This document shows positions 1-7,611 of a stretch of DNA of 23,085 bases, piece after piece. The notes beneath the pieces are model-generated. The model worked only from the letters and a program-made list of their open reading frames with translations. It made no database searches and was not told the origin of the DNA. Origin of the DNA: BOG-908 sp964247675 (GTDB lineage: Bacteria > Pseudomonadota > Alphaproteobacteria > Acetobacterales > Acetobacteraceae); assembly GCA_964247675.1 (NCBI GenBank), contig CAXTVW010000044.1, forward strand, positions 1 through 23,085. Direction: 5' to 3'. The position numbers and the translations under genes are program-made. How positions within the stretch are numbered: the first letter of the stretch is position 1; every line of letters starts with the position of its first letter.

Positions 1-68
1 AGGTCGTCGGTGGCCTGGGCTACCAGCTCGCGGCCTTCGATGACGAATTGTTCCAAAAGTTCGTCCAT
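1..68 (-). CDS. cheA: CheA chemotaxis histidine kinase, N-terminal fragment
   Basis: Only the first 22 codons are in the window; the gene continues past its left edge. The peptide starts MDELLEQFVIEGRELV, which matches the beginning of the CheA histidine-phosphotransfer (P1) domain, where a short acidic start leads into the first helix. CheA is the cytoplasmic kinase that receptors and CheW control and that phosphorylates CheY and CheB. Its position directly after cheR in a receptor-cheW-cheB-cheR order is the usual place for cheA in alphaproteobacterial che operons. The ATG at 68 has no clear Shine-Dalgarno sequence, and the palindromic repeat R1 ends 13 bases upstream of it. The catalytic histidine and kinase domains are outside the window, so the identification rests on this short peptide and on context. 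Confidence 0.72.
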   Translation of the reverse strand, partial: MDELLEQFVIEGRELVAQATDD

Positions 69-80
69 GAGATCAGGGGT

Positions 81-272
81 AGGCAAGAAAGCAAGCAGTT
101 CTTTTTTGAAAAAAAGAACCAAAAAACTTTTGCTCCCTCGCCTGCATTGGCACGTACGCAAGTTCTGCCAAAGCGCATTCTGGCAGAACTTGCGTGCACC
201 TCGATGCAGGCGTCAGGCGCAAAAGTTTTTTGCTTCTTTTTTTCAAAAAAGAAGGCCTTCCTTGCCTTGCCT
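81..272. repeat. Nested palindromic repeat R1 (cheR-cheA junction)
   Basis: This ~192-bp element is an imperfect palindrome throughout. The outer ends are AGGCAAG (81-87) and CTTGCCT (266-272). Inside each end is a self-complementary AT tract (98-119, and 233-254 with core TTTTTTTCAAAAAA). Further in are CGCCTGCAT and its complement. At the centre is a perfect 15-bp stem (156-170 with 181-195) around a 10-base loop. The AT tracts are striking in this GC-rich sequence. The element fills the whole cheR-cheA spacer and supplies the last codons and stop of cheR. R2 at 1121-1304 is built the same way. It could act as an mRNA processing or attenuation structure, or be a non-autonomous mobile element; no target-site duplication is evident. 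Confidence 0.85.
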
Positions 273-1106
273 CTGAAACACCACCGCATCCTCGAACCGC
301 CGCACCACGAAACGATCCGAAATGCGCGACATCGATTCGGTATGCCCAAGACAGAGAAATCCGCCAGGCAGCAGGCTTTCATAGAGATTGCGCGCGGCAG
401 CAAGCCGAGATGCTTCGTCGAAGTAAATTAGAACGTTGCGGCACAGTATCACATCGAAACGGCCCTGTGCCGCCATGCTGGCCGAGTCGATCAGGTTGCA
501 TTGGGTGAAACGCACCGACTCCCGCAAATCGGGTATGACCTGCCGCAGGCCGCCCTGCCCTCCGCCTTGGACCGGGCCGAAATAGCGCGCGCACACCGCA
601 TCCGGCAGGCGACCCAGCGCACGCGCGCCATAGGTGCCGATCGCAGCGTCCGCCAGCACGCTCGTGTCGATGTCGGAGCCCACGATCTCGATGTTGTAGG
701 CGTCCACCAAGCGCCAGTTCTCCAGCAGCCAGATCGCCACCGAATACGGCTCCTCGCCGGTGGCGCAGGGCACCGACCAGATGCGCACCAGGTCGCCCGG
801 GCCACGTCGGGCCACGATCTCCGGCAGTAAGGCGCGGCTGAGGCAGCGGAGCTGGTGGTCCTCGCGGTAGAAATAGGTCTCGTTGACAGTGAAGCTGTTG
901 ATCAGCGCCTCGGCCTCGGTGCGGTCGCTCTGCAACAGCGCCAGGTAGGCCGGCATGGTGCGGGCGCCGGCGCGGTCCATGCGGTCGGCGACGCGGCGTT
1001 CGATGTAGTAACGCTTCGCCTCGCCGTAGGACATGCCGGTGCGCTGGTAGAGGAAGTCGCAGAGCCGGCGCAAATGGTCGGCGCTGAGTGGGGGGGAGTC
1101 ACTCAT
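243..1106 (-). CDS. cheR: CheR chemotaxis protein methyltransferase
   Basis: The product is 287 aa, normal for CheR, and transfers methyl groups from S-adenosylmethionine to glutamates of chemoreceptors in the cytoplasm. The N-terminal helical domain (about 8-75) leads into NETYFYRE, a CheR hallmark. The SAM-binding fold follows with CATGEEPYS, an acidic GSDID strand end, CRNVLIYF and GHTES. The open frame extends upstream to 1388, but that extension is translated repeat R2 and overlaps cheB. MSDSPPLSADHL at 1106 is the natural start; no strong Shine-Dalgarno precedes it. The last eight or so codons and the TGA stop come from repeat R1, so the extreme C-terminus (GKEGLLF) is probably not ancestral. 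It works opposite CheB, encoded just upstream, in receptor adaptation. Confidence 0.95.
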   Translation of the reverse strand: MSDSPPLSADHLRRLCDFLYQRTGMSYGEAKRYYIERRVADRMDRAGARTMPAYLALLQSDRTEAEALINSFTVNETYFYREDHQLRCLSRALLPEIVARRGPGDLVRIWSVPCATGEEPYSVAIWLLENWRLVDAYNIEIVGSDIDTSVLADAAIGTYGARALGRLPDAVCARYFGPVQGGGQGGLRQVIPDLRESVRFTQCNLIDSASMAAQGRFDVILCRNVLIYFDEASRLAAARNLYESLLPGGFLCLGHTESMSRISDRFVVRRFEDAVVFQRQGKEGLLF

Positions 1107-1120
1107 TGTGGGGGCGTGCG

Positions 1121-1304
1121 AAGGCAAGCAAGGCTTTCTTTTTTGAAAAAAAGAAGCAAAAAACTTTCGCTCCCCCGCCTGCCCCACGGCGCGGCCTGGT
1201 TCTGCCAGTACGCGCGCCGGCAGAACCAGGCCGCGCTTTCGTGCAGGCGGGGGAGCAAAAGTCTTTTGCTTCTTTTTTTCAAAAAAGAAGGCCTTGCTTC
1301 CTTC
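1121..1304. repeat. Nested palindromic repeat R2 (cheB-cheR junction)
   Basis: This ~184-bp element has the same architecture as R1. AAGGCAAGCAAGG at the left pairs with CCTTGCTTCCTT at the right. Inside are AT-tract hairpins (around 1134-1157 and 1268-1290), then CTCCCCCGCCTGC paired with GCAGGCGGGGGAG, then a perfect 18-bp central stem (1189-1206 with 1219-1236) around a 12-base loop. The central stem differs from that of R1 except for a shared TTCTGCC core, yet pairing is complete in both. It begins 5 bp after the cheB stop codon and ends 14 bp before the cheR start codon. It occupies essentially the whole spacer. Confidence 0.87.
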
Positions 1305-1308
1305 CGAG

Positions 1309-2412
1309 TCATCCGGCCGCACGCGCAATGCCAGGAGCCGCAGCCCACTCCAGCAGGACGCCAGTAATGTCCTCCAGCCGCGCCACACGCTCGGCGCCCC
1401 CTGCGCGCACCAGTTCGCCGGGCATGCCCCAGACCACGGCGGTGTCCTGCGCTTCGGCGACAGTGCGGCCGCCGGCGTGGCGCAGGCGGGTCATTGCGGC
1501 CGCGCCGTCATTGCCCATGCCCGTCATCAGCACGCCCACCAGATGCGGCGCGCCGATGTGATCCAGCGCCGTGCCGACGAGGCGGTCCACGCTGGGGTGC
1601 CAGCGATGGGCGGGGTCGGAGGGGGCTGCCATCACCACGGGCCCGGCCGGCCTGGCGCCCACGATGATGTCGGCGTCGCCGCGGCCGATGTAGACGTGAC
1701 CCGGGGCGATCGGGACGGGCGCGCCTGCCTCGAGGACGTGCAGGGCGCAGCTCCGGTCCAGCCTTCGGGCGAGCGGGCCGGTGAAGGCGGCGGGCATGTG
1801 CTGCGCCACCAGGATGGGCCAGGGAAAATCCGAGGGTAGCGGGCGCAGCAGCGCGTCGAGCGCCGGCGGGCCGCCGGTGGAGGTGCCGACCAGGACAACC
1901 TGGCCGAGCTGCATCTGCCGGTGCGCAAGCGGAGGTTCCGGCCGGGGCGCCGGCCCGGCAGGTGCCGCGAGCCCAGCCCGCAGGCGCACGCGTTCGGCCA
2001 GCCGTGCCGCCGGACGCAGGCGGGCGCCCGCCGCGGCGCGCACGCGCTCGACCAGCATGTCGCCGAACGCCTCGGGCGCCAGCGAAATGGTGCCTTCCGG
2101 CTTGGCGATGAAATCAACGGCGCCGAGCTGCATGGCCTCCAGGGTCGCGTCGGCTCCCTGGGCGGTGAGCGATGAGACCATGACCACCCGGCTTGGGCGC
2201 TCCACCATGATGCGGTCCAGGCAGGACAGGCCGTCCATCTGCGGCATCTGCACGTCGAGCGTGATCACGTCCGGCTGGAAGGCGTGGAGCTGCGCCATCG
2301 CCTCCAGCCCGTCGCGCGCGTAGGCCAGTTCAACGTCCAACGCCCGGCCGAGTATGCCGCCCAGCACGCGGCGCATCAGGGCGGAATCATCGACGACCAG
2401 GACGCGCATCAT
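1309..2412 (-). CDS. cheB: CheB protein-glutamate methylesterase/deamidase
   Basis: The product is 367 aa, typical for CheB. It removes methyl groups from receptor glutamates (and deamidates glutamines) when phosphorylated by CheA. The N-terminal receiver domain (about 2-120) carries acidic residues D8 and D9 and the phosphoacceptor D53 in TLDVQMPQMDG. A proline- and alanine-rich linker (about 125-165) follows. The methylesterase domain (about 170-360) has the catalytic triad S178 in GTSTGG, H205 in VAQHMP and D302 in MTGMGNDG. The first ATG (2412) overlaps the TGA of the triple-CheW gene as ATGA, suggesting translational coupling; an ATG one codon on (2409) is also possible. The stop lies 5 bp before repeat R2. 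Confidence 0.97.
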   Translation of the reverse strand: MMRVLVVDDSALMRRVLGGILGRALDVELAYARDGLEAMAQLHAFQPDVITLDVQMPQMDGLSCLDRIMVERPSRVVMVSSLTAQGADATLEAMQLGAVDFIAKPEGTISLAPEAFGDMLVERVRAAAGARLRPAARLAERVRLRAGLAAPAGPAPRPEPPLAHRQMQLGQVVLVGTSTGGPPALDALLRPLPSDFPWPILVAQHMPAAFTGPLARRLDRSCALHVLEAGAPVPIAPGHVYIGRGDADIIVGARPAGPVVMAAPSDPAHRWHPSVDRLVGTALDHIGAPHLVGVLMTGMGNDGAAAMTRLRHAGGRTVAEAQDTAVVWGMPGELVRAGGAERVARLEDITGVLLEWAAAPGIARAAG

Positions 2413-3791
2413 TCGGCGGCTTCGGCTGCGGCACGGCCAGCCTGCGTCCGCAGGTCGCGTCCGGCCTGGGCCAGCAGGAAGCGCGGCGAGATCAGCAGCA
2501 CTGCCGGGCCTTCGTGGCGCAGGGCCACGCGGTCGAACAGCGCTTCCGTGTCGGAACCCAACGACGGCGCAGGAAGCAGGGCGGCTTGCGGCACCCGGAG
2601 TATTTCGGAGACGCTATCCACCGCCAGGCCGGCTTGCAGGCCGGCATCGGAGATCACCACCACGCGGCGGAGGCTGTCTTGGCCAGGCGCCGAAGCGAAG
2701 CGGCGCCCCATATCGAGCACCGGCACGTTGCGGCCGCGCAGCGCCATCATGCCGAGCAGGAAATCCGCGCCGTGCGGCAACCAGGTCAACGCGGGCGGCC
2801 GGCGTACCACCTCGTCCACGGCGGCGATCGGCAGGCCATACTGCTCATGGCCCAGGCGGAAGAGCACGAAATGCGCCATGGGGCCTGTCGGGACGGCGGT
2901 GGCCGGGGCCGCCGCCTCGCTCCGGCTGCGATCCTGCAGGCGCGCCAGCGTGGCCGCATCGAACAGGCGTGCGGGGGAGAGCAGACCCACCAGCCGGGCG
3001 CCGCCGTCCAGCCGGCAGATGCCGTCCAGCGTCGCCTCCGCGCCGCGGGTGAGCACTGCCGGCACCGGGCCGATTGCGTCCGGCGGCAGCGCCAGCGTGC
3101 CTGTAACCGCATCCACCATCAGGCCAAGCCGTGTGCCGCAGACGGAGGTGACGACCACCCGGGCGGCACCGCCGGTGTCGCCCGGCAATCCCAGCAGGGC
3201 AGCGAGCGAGACCAGCGGCAGCGTGCCGCCTTCGTAGGCCATCACGCCCAGCATGGCGGCATCGGCACCTGGCATTTGGGCCGTGGCGGCGGGCAGGCGC
3301 AGGATGGCGGTCACGTCGAGAAGCTTCAGGGCGTATTCCTGCCCGGCCACGCGCAAACCGACCAGGGCGCATGCTGCGGCGGGCGCCGGCTCCGGTGCCT
3401 GCGCCTGGCGCAGGCTGGCGGGGGCGGCAGGGCGGCGGCGCAGGCCGGCAAACGCCGTATCCAGCAAAGCCTGCAGATCGAGCGCACGGCCGGGACCGGC
3501 CGCGCCGAAGTTGGTCACCCGGTCCACCAGCACGCCGACCGGCGCCGCGCCCGCCACCACCAACAGCCGTGACTCTGCGGTCGGCGCTGCCTGCGTCCGC
3601 CCGAGCAGGACGGCCAGCGAGACGACCGGCACCACGGTGCCGCGCAGGCTGGCCAGGCCAGCCAGGCTCGCCGGCGCGTTCGGCACGCGGGTGCAGGCTG
3701 GCACGCGCGCCACTTCGGCCACCGCGGAGGCGGGCACTGCCAGCGCCTCGCCGCCCGCGCTGAAGCCGAGGTGGAGCTGCGTGCCGGCCAT
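2409..3791 (-). CDS. Triple-CheW-domain coupling protein
   Basis: The product is 460 aa, about three times a normal CheW, and consists of three consecutive CheW (SH3-like) domains at roughly 3-140, 155-290 and 305-450. CheW links receptors to the CheA P5 domain in the array. Domain 1 has SLRGTVVPVVSLAVLLG and domain 3 has ALRGRNVPVLDMGRRF, both with the conserved Arg-Gly before the PV strand. Domain 2 has AYEGGTLPLVSLAALLG, in which the Arg is lost. The frame is open far upstream, but that part is the reverse-frame shadow of the receptor gene. The ATG at 3791 follows the receptor stop by 4 nt, and TGAGG of that stop serves as the Shine-Dalgarno. The stop overlaps the cheB start. It may bridge several kinase or receptor units. 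Confidence 0.9.
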   Translation of the reverse strand: MAGTQLHLGFSAGGEALAVPASAVAEVARVPACTRVPNAPASLAGLASLRGTVVPVVSLAVLLGRTQAAPTAESRLLVVAGAAPVGVLVDRVTNFGAAGPGRALDLQALLDTAFAGLRRRPAAPASLRQAQAPEPAPAAACALVGLRVAGQEYALKLLDVTAILRLPAATAQMPGADAAMLGVMAYEGGTLPLVSLAALLGLPGDTGGAARVVVTSVCGTRLGLMVDAVTGTLALPPDAIGPVPAVLTRGAEATLDGICRLDGGARLVGLLSPARLFDAATLARLQDRSRSEAAAPATAVPTGPMAHFVLFRLGHEQYGLPIAAVDEVVRRPPALTWLPHGADFLLGMMALRGRNVPVLDMGRRFASAPGQDSLRRVVVISDAGLQAGLAVDSVSEILRVPQAALLPAPSLGSDTEALFDRVALRHEGPAVLLISPRFLLAQAGRDLRTQAGRAAAEAAE

Positions 3792-3795
3792 AACC

Positions 3796-5733
3796 TCAGC
3801 TCTCGATGGCGCCGAGCTCGTCGGCCAGGCTGGCGATCTCCTCGATCGCGGCGGCCAGCTCCTCCGCACCGCTGGCCTGCTGGCGGGCGGCTGTGGCCGC
3901 CTGGGCAGCGGCGCTGCTCGTCTCCTCCGCCGCGGCGGCAATCTGGCGCATGCCGTCCAGCACCTCGCGCACCGAGGCCACCGTCGATTCGGCGCCGGCG
4001 AGAACGCTGGCCGAGCCGGCGCCGATAGAAGCCACACTGGCATCGACCAGCGCGAAGCGGTCCACCAGCGCCTGGTTGCGGCCCAGCTCGGACTGGCCCG
4101 CGGCCGCGACCGCCTCCAGGTCCCGCCGCACCGCGCCCACCTGGTCCTGTATGCTGCGCACCATGTCGCCCATCCGGTCGGCTTGCGTGGCCGAATCGCG
4201 TGCCAGCGCCCGGATGTCGGACGAGACCACCGCGAAGCCGCGCCCGTGCTCGCCCTCGCGCGCGGCCTCCACTGCGCCGCTGACCGCGAGCATGTTGGTC
4301 TGCACCGCCACCAGCGCGATACGCTCGACGATCTTGTCGATCTGCCGGCTGGAGGCTTCCAGCGCACTGACCAGGCCGGCCACCGCCTGGGTCTCGGCAA
4401 GCGAGGCGGTGACGCTGGCGCTGAGGCTGGCGACGGCGGCGCGGTTCTCCGCCAGCAGCGGGCGCAGGGCGGCGGTCTGGCGCACGCCCTGCTCGGCGGC
4501 AGCACGGGTGAAGCCGGCGGCGCGCTCGATCTGCGCCATGGCGGCGCCGGACTGGTGGGTGGCGGCGGCCTGCACCTGCGCGCCGCGGCTGATCTGCTCG
4601 ATCGCGGCGAGTATTTCCCCGGCAGCACCGGAGAGTTCCTGGACGGTGGCCGACAGTTCCTCGGCCGCGCTGCCGACCTGCTCGGCGCTGCCGGTGCCTG
4701 CGCTGCCGGGGCTGCCGGCCTGCAACGCCTCGGCAAGCTGGGCCAGCGCCAGCGCGGTCTGCTGGCTCTGCTCCAGCGAGGCGCTCTGCTGCTGCACCGC
4801 GCTCTGCGCCTGCACGCAGGCGGCCGATTGCTGCTCGGCCGCGGTGGCCACCTGCGCGGCCCCGCCTTGCGCCTCGCGCGTGGCGGCCTCGCTTTGCGTG
4901 ACCGCATCCAGGATGGTCTGCGAACCCTGCGCCAAAGCTTCCATGTCCTGGCGTAGGCCGTCCAGGCTGGCGGCCACCGCGCGGCCGTTCTGCGCCTCCG
5001 CCTGGGCTGCGTCGGCAGCCGCCTTGATGCGGGCGGCGATGGCACGCACCTCGGTGCCTATGGCGCCGGCCAGCGCGCGTATGTAGGAGGCGCTACGTTC
5101 GGAGATCTCGGCAAACGCGCGCACCTCGTCGGCCACCACCGCGAAGCCAACGCCGTGCTCGCCGGCGCGGGCCGCCTCGATGGCCGCGTTCAGCGCCAAC
5201 AGGTTCGTCTGCTCGGAGATGTCGCCCACCGTGCCGGTGATCTCGCCTATGTCGGCGGCCTGGCGTTCCAGCGCCTCCACCACGTCCACCGACCGGCGCT
5301 GGCGGGCGGTGTTGTCCTGCACGGAGGCGACCAGGGCCGCGATCCCGCCACCGATCTCGCCCAGCAGCGCCTGCAGGGACGCGGTCTGCTCGCGCGACAG
5401 CCCGGCCTGTGTGCGCGCCTCGGCGAACACCTCCGCCAGGCCGGCGACCGATCCCTGCGATTGCTGGGCGGCGCCGGCTGCTTCTTCGGCGGCGCGGGCG
5501 ATCTGCTCCAGCGCGCGGCGCAGCTCCTCGGCGGCGCCGGCGGCCTCGGCGACGCCGCTGGCCAGCTCCTCCGTCGCGGCCCCGATGCGCTCGGCGGCCT
5601 TTTCCTGCCTGGCGGCCAGGCGTTCCCTGGCGCGCCTCTGGGAGACCGCGGGTTTGGGCGCAGGCGGGAGAGGTTCGCTTGTGTGCGATGCGGCGGGTCG
5701 GGGGGCCAGCGCCGAGGTCTTCATCAGGGACAT
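3796..5733 (-). CDS. Soluble chemoreceptor with two tandem MCP signalling domains
   Basis: The product is 645 aa with no transmembrane helix and no recognisable ligand-binding domain. A disordered proline/alanine-rich start (1-40) leads into long alanine-rich coiled coil. There are two separate MCP hairpin tips. The first, near residues 170-210, contains EQTNLLALNAAIEAARAGE and is canonical. The second, near 475-515, contains VQTNMLAVSGAVEAAREGE followed by GRGFAVVSSDIRALARDSA, and is divergent. Each tip is flanked by heptad-rich arms with Glu/Gln-rich stretches that could be CheR/CheB adaptation sites. An MCP normally has one tip, so this looks like a fused or duplicated receptor. It is first in the che operon, 4 nt before the triple-CheW gene. 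The start could be 5733 or an ATG at 5724; neither has a strong ribosome-binding site. Confidence 0.93.
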   Translation of the reverse strand: MSLMKTSALAPRPAASHTSEPLPPAPKPAVSQRRARERLAARQEKAAERIGAATEELASGVAEAAGAAEELRRALEQIARAAEEAAGAAQQSQGSVAGLAEVFAEARTQAGLSREQTASLQALLGEIGGGIAALVASVQDNTARQRRSVDVVEALERQAADIGEITGTVGDISEQTNLLALNAAIEAARAGEHGVGFAVVADEVRAFAEISERSASYIRALAGAIGTEVRAIAARIKAAADAAQAEAQNGRAVAASLDGLRQDMEALAQGSQTILDAVTQSEAATREAQGGAAQVATAAEQQSAACVQAQSAVQQQSASLEQSQQTALALAQLAEALQAGSPGSAGTGSAEQVGSAAEELSATVQELSGAAGEILAAIEQISRGAQVQAAATHQSGAAMAQIERAAGFTRAAAEQGVRQTAALRPLLAENRAAVASLSASVTASLAETQAVAGLVSALEASSRQIDKIVERIALVAVQTNMLAVSGAVEAAREGEHGRGFAVVSSDIRALARDSATQADRMGDMVRSIQDQVGAVRRDLEAVAAAGQSELGRNQALVDRFALVDASVASIGAGSASVLAGAESTVASVREVLDGMRQIAAAAEETSSAAAQAATAARQQASGAEELAAAIEEIASLADELGAIES

Positions 5734-5770
5734 GGTGGTCTTTTCGTCTGAGCGATCAGCGTAGCGAAGA

Positions 5771-5835
5771 AAGGCCTTCTTTTCTGGAAAAAAGAAGCGA
5801 AAAACTTTTGCCTCGCCGCATTCGCGTCAGCGCGG
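5771..5835. repeat. Half copy R3 of the palindromic element
   Basis: AAGGCCTTCTTTTCTGG, then AAAAAAGAAGCGAAAAAC and TTTTGCCTCGCC, match the left half of R1 and R2. They have a few substitutions and an interrupted AT palindrome. The central stem and right half are missing. The copy lies in the 159-bp spacer between the divergently transcribed receptor gene and pirin gene, so any promoters for both sit in or around it. No clear -35/-10 pair stands out. Confidence 0.7.
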
Positions 5836-5892
5836 TTGGCCGGTCGGCCCCCATGTGCTGTAGCGGCATCGGCGAATGAAAGGATACCTGCG

Positions 5893-6831
5893 ATGAGCGA
5901 TACCACCGAGCCGGACAGGGCGTTGCCTGCCTGCCTGGAGGACGTGATCCTGCCGCGGGCCCACGACCTCGGCGGGTTCGAGGTGCGCCGGGCGCTGCCC
6001 GCCACGCAGCGGCAGATGGTCGGGCCGTTCATCTTCTTCGACCAGATGGGACCGGGCGAGTTCCTGACCGGACGCGGGCTGGACGTGCGACCGCACCCGC
6101 ATATCGGCCTGTCCACCGTCACCTACCTTTTCGACGGGGCGATACAGCACAAGGACAGCCTCGGCACCGACCTCTCGATCGTGCCGGGCGACGTGAACTG
6201 GATGACCGCCGGGCGCGGCATCGCCCATTCCGAGCGGACGGCAGCACCCTCGCGAACGCACGCCAACCGCCTGTTCGGCATCCAGTCCTGGGTCGCCCTG
6301 CCGCGCGCGCACGAGGAGGCCGCGCCTGATTTCGCCCACCATGCCGCCGCCGCGCTGCCGGCGATCGAGGAGGCCGGCGTGTGGCTGCGGCTGGTGGCGG
6401 GCACCGGCTGGGGTGCCGTGGCCCCGGTGCGGACGCATTCCGAGCTGTTCTACGCCGACGCCATCCTGCAGCCTGGCGCCGCCCTGCCTATGCCGGACCA
6501 CCATGAGGAACGCGCGGCCTATCTGGTGGAAGGCGAGGTTACGGTGGCGGGCACGCGTTTCGAGGCCGGCAAGATGCTGCTGTTCCGCGCCGGCGACGCG
6601 GTGTCCCTGCATGCGGGGCCGCACGGCGCCCGGCTGCTGCTGCTTGGCGGCGCGGTGATGGACGGGCCGCGGTTCCTGTTCTGGAACTTCGTGTCCTCGT
6701 CACGCGAGCGCATCGCGCAGGCCAAGGCGGACTGGCAGTCCGGCCAGTTCGCGCCGGTGCCTGGCGACGAGCGCGAGTTCATCCCGCTGCCCGAGGCGCC
6801 GGCGCCGGCGGCGGGGTCGCCGACGAGTTGA
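5893..6831 (+). CDS. Pirin family protein (bicupin)
   Basis: The product is 312 aa, about the usual pirin length (290-310). Pirins are cytoplasmic bicupin metalloproteins; some bacterial members have quercetinase activity and others are redox-sensing regulators. The metal ligands expected in the N-terminal cupin are all present: H68 and H70 in RPHPHIGLSTVTYL, and H112 and E114 in GRGIAHSER. The C-terminal cupin covers about 180-290. The ATG at 5893 is preceded by AAAGGA about 9 nt upstream. An in-frame ATG at 5836 lies in the repeat-derived region and is less likely. The gene stands alone, divergent from the che operon, and nothing ties it to chemotaxis. Its substrate cannot be told from sequence. 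Confidence 0.93.
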   Translation: MSDTTEPDRALPACLEDVILPRAHDLGGFEVRRALPATQRQMVGPFIFFDQMGPGEFLTGRGLDVRPHPHIGLSTVTYLFDGAIQHKDSLGTDLSIVPGDVNWMTAGRGIAHSERTAAPSRTHANRLFGIQSWVALPRAHEEAAPDFAHHAAAALPAIEEAGVWLRLVAGTGWGAVAPVRTHSELFYADAILQPGAALPMPDHHEERAAYLVEGEVTVAGTRFEAGKMLLFRAGDAVSLHAGPHGARLLLLGGAVMDGPRFLFWNFVSSSRERIAQAKADWQSGQFAPVPGDEREFIPLPEAPAPAAGSPTS

Positions 6832-7145
6832 TGCGGCGAAGGTGAGCAGGCACTCACTGGTCAGATCGCAGCATCGAACGTTCTGGCCGATACTGCCTGT
6901 CTGCTCTGGAGAGACGTCGGCGCAGAAACATCGACCGAGGCACGTCGTGTCAATCCACCGCGAGGACTTTGTTGCCGTAGAAACGCACCCCTTGCGCCAC
7001 TTAGGACATCGTCAAACGCCAAGGTCGAAAATCGAGCTAGGAGCACCGCTTGGCCAGAAGAAAGTATTTATCTGGATCAGGGCCGGCAGTGTTCGTTACC
7101 ATGCACGCGGCGAACGCGATCTGTCCGCGTTTGAAACCTTTCTAA
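6832..7145. other. Intergenic stretch with no supported gene
   Basis: About 314 bp follow the pirin gene, with lower G+C than the flanking genes. An ORF of 102 codons (6842-7150, plus) and one of 61 codons (6861-7046, minus) are open here. Neither has a ribosome-binding site, GC-biased third positions or a recognisable motif. No tRNA, terminator with a T-run, or insertion-sequence end was seen. It may be decayed sequence. Confidence 0.5.
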
Positions 7146-7232
7146 TTTGACCATCGGGCGTGCTGGAGCCTGTACCTGAAAACCGCAACGATCATCACCG
7201 CCATCGTCGCCACCACGACCCTTTGCGCGATC

Positions 7233-7460
7233 TTGTGCGTGTTCATTCTTGGAACGATGTTTTTCGATGATCCTCACGCCTCCTACAGCGACTTCGTCGC
7301 TGGGGTTGTCCGTCTTGTCCTGGTCGTCGTGGTCTGCACGGCCGCCTGCCTGGCGCTTGGGCAGCTCCTCTCGCGAAAGGGCTACACTCGGACCGCTCTC
7401 GGCGTGACGTTGCTGCCGACACCCTTGATCCTGGCATACGGCCTGTATTTGGGCAGTTGA
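7233..7460 (+). CDS. Small multi-helix membrane protein, start unresolved
   Basis: The frame is open from 7146 to the TGA at 7460 but contains no ATG near its start. The first conventional start is TTG at 7233, giving 75 aa. Upstream in the same frame the sequence reads LKTATIITAIVATTTLCAIL, which looks like the first transmembrane helix and would be cut by the TTG start. Two more hydrophobic segments follow (around VVRLVLVVVVCTAACLAL and ALGVTLLPTPLILAYGLYL). Either translation begins at an unusual codon further upstream (for example CTG at 7170 or 7176), or the gene has lost its 5' end. It lies 150 bp upstream of the membrane peptidase and points the same way. Family not recognised. Confidence 0.45.
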   Translation: MCVFILGTMFFDDPHASYSDFVAGVVRLVLVVVVCTAACLALGQLLSRKGYTRTALGVTLLPTPLILAYGLYLGS

Positions 7461-7611
7461 CCGCATGTCCGAAGCCCGACTCCCATCCGCTGTGCAGCAG
7501 CCGCGGGTTGGGTCAAACTGGCGTCGCGCGCATCGAAAGGAATCGGGCGTGTTCCGACTGAAACCTGGAGTGCAATCGTGAAGCAGACTGTCTGGCCGGA
7601 GAGATCCTCCG

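Noticed and set aside
98..119. AT-tract hairpins of R1/R2 as simple intrinsic terminators
   Set aside because: The T-tracts are part of palindromes rather than following a GC-rich stem, and they lie inside an apparent operon.
1107..1388. A 94-codon N-terminal extension of the cheR frame
   Set aside because: It is translated repeat R2 plus the end of cheB in another frame; CheR homology begins at MSDSPP (1106).
3792..5045. A long Arg/Pro-rich N-terminal extension of the triple-CheW frame
   Set aside because: Low-complexity shadow of the receptor gene in another frame; the receptor frame has real MCP motifs.
6842..7150. A 102-codon plus-strand ORF after the pirin gene
   Set aside because: No ribosome-binding site, no domain and a composition unlike the neighbouring genes.
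7465..7581. A 38-codon ORF (MSEARLPSAVQQ...) between the small membrane protein and the M48 gene
   Set aside because: No ribosome-binding site and no features beyond chance for its length.
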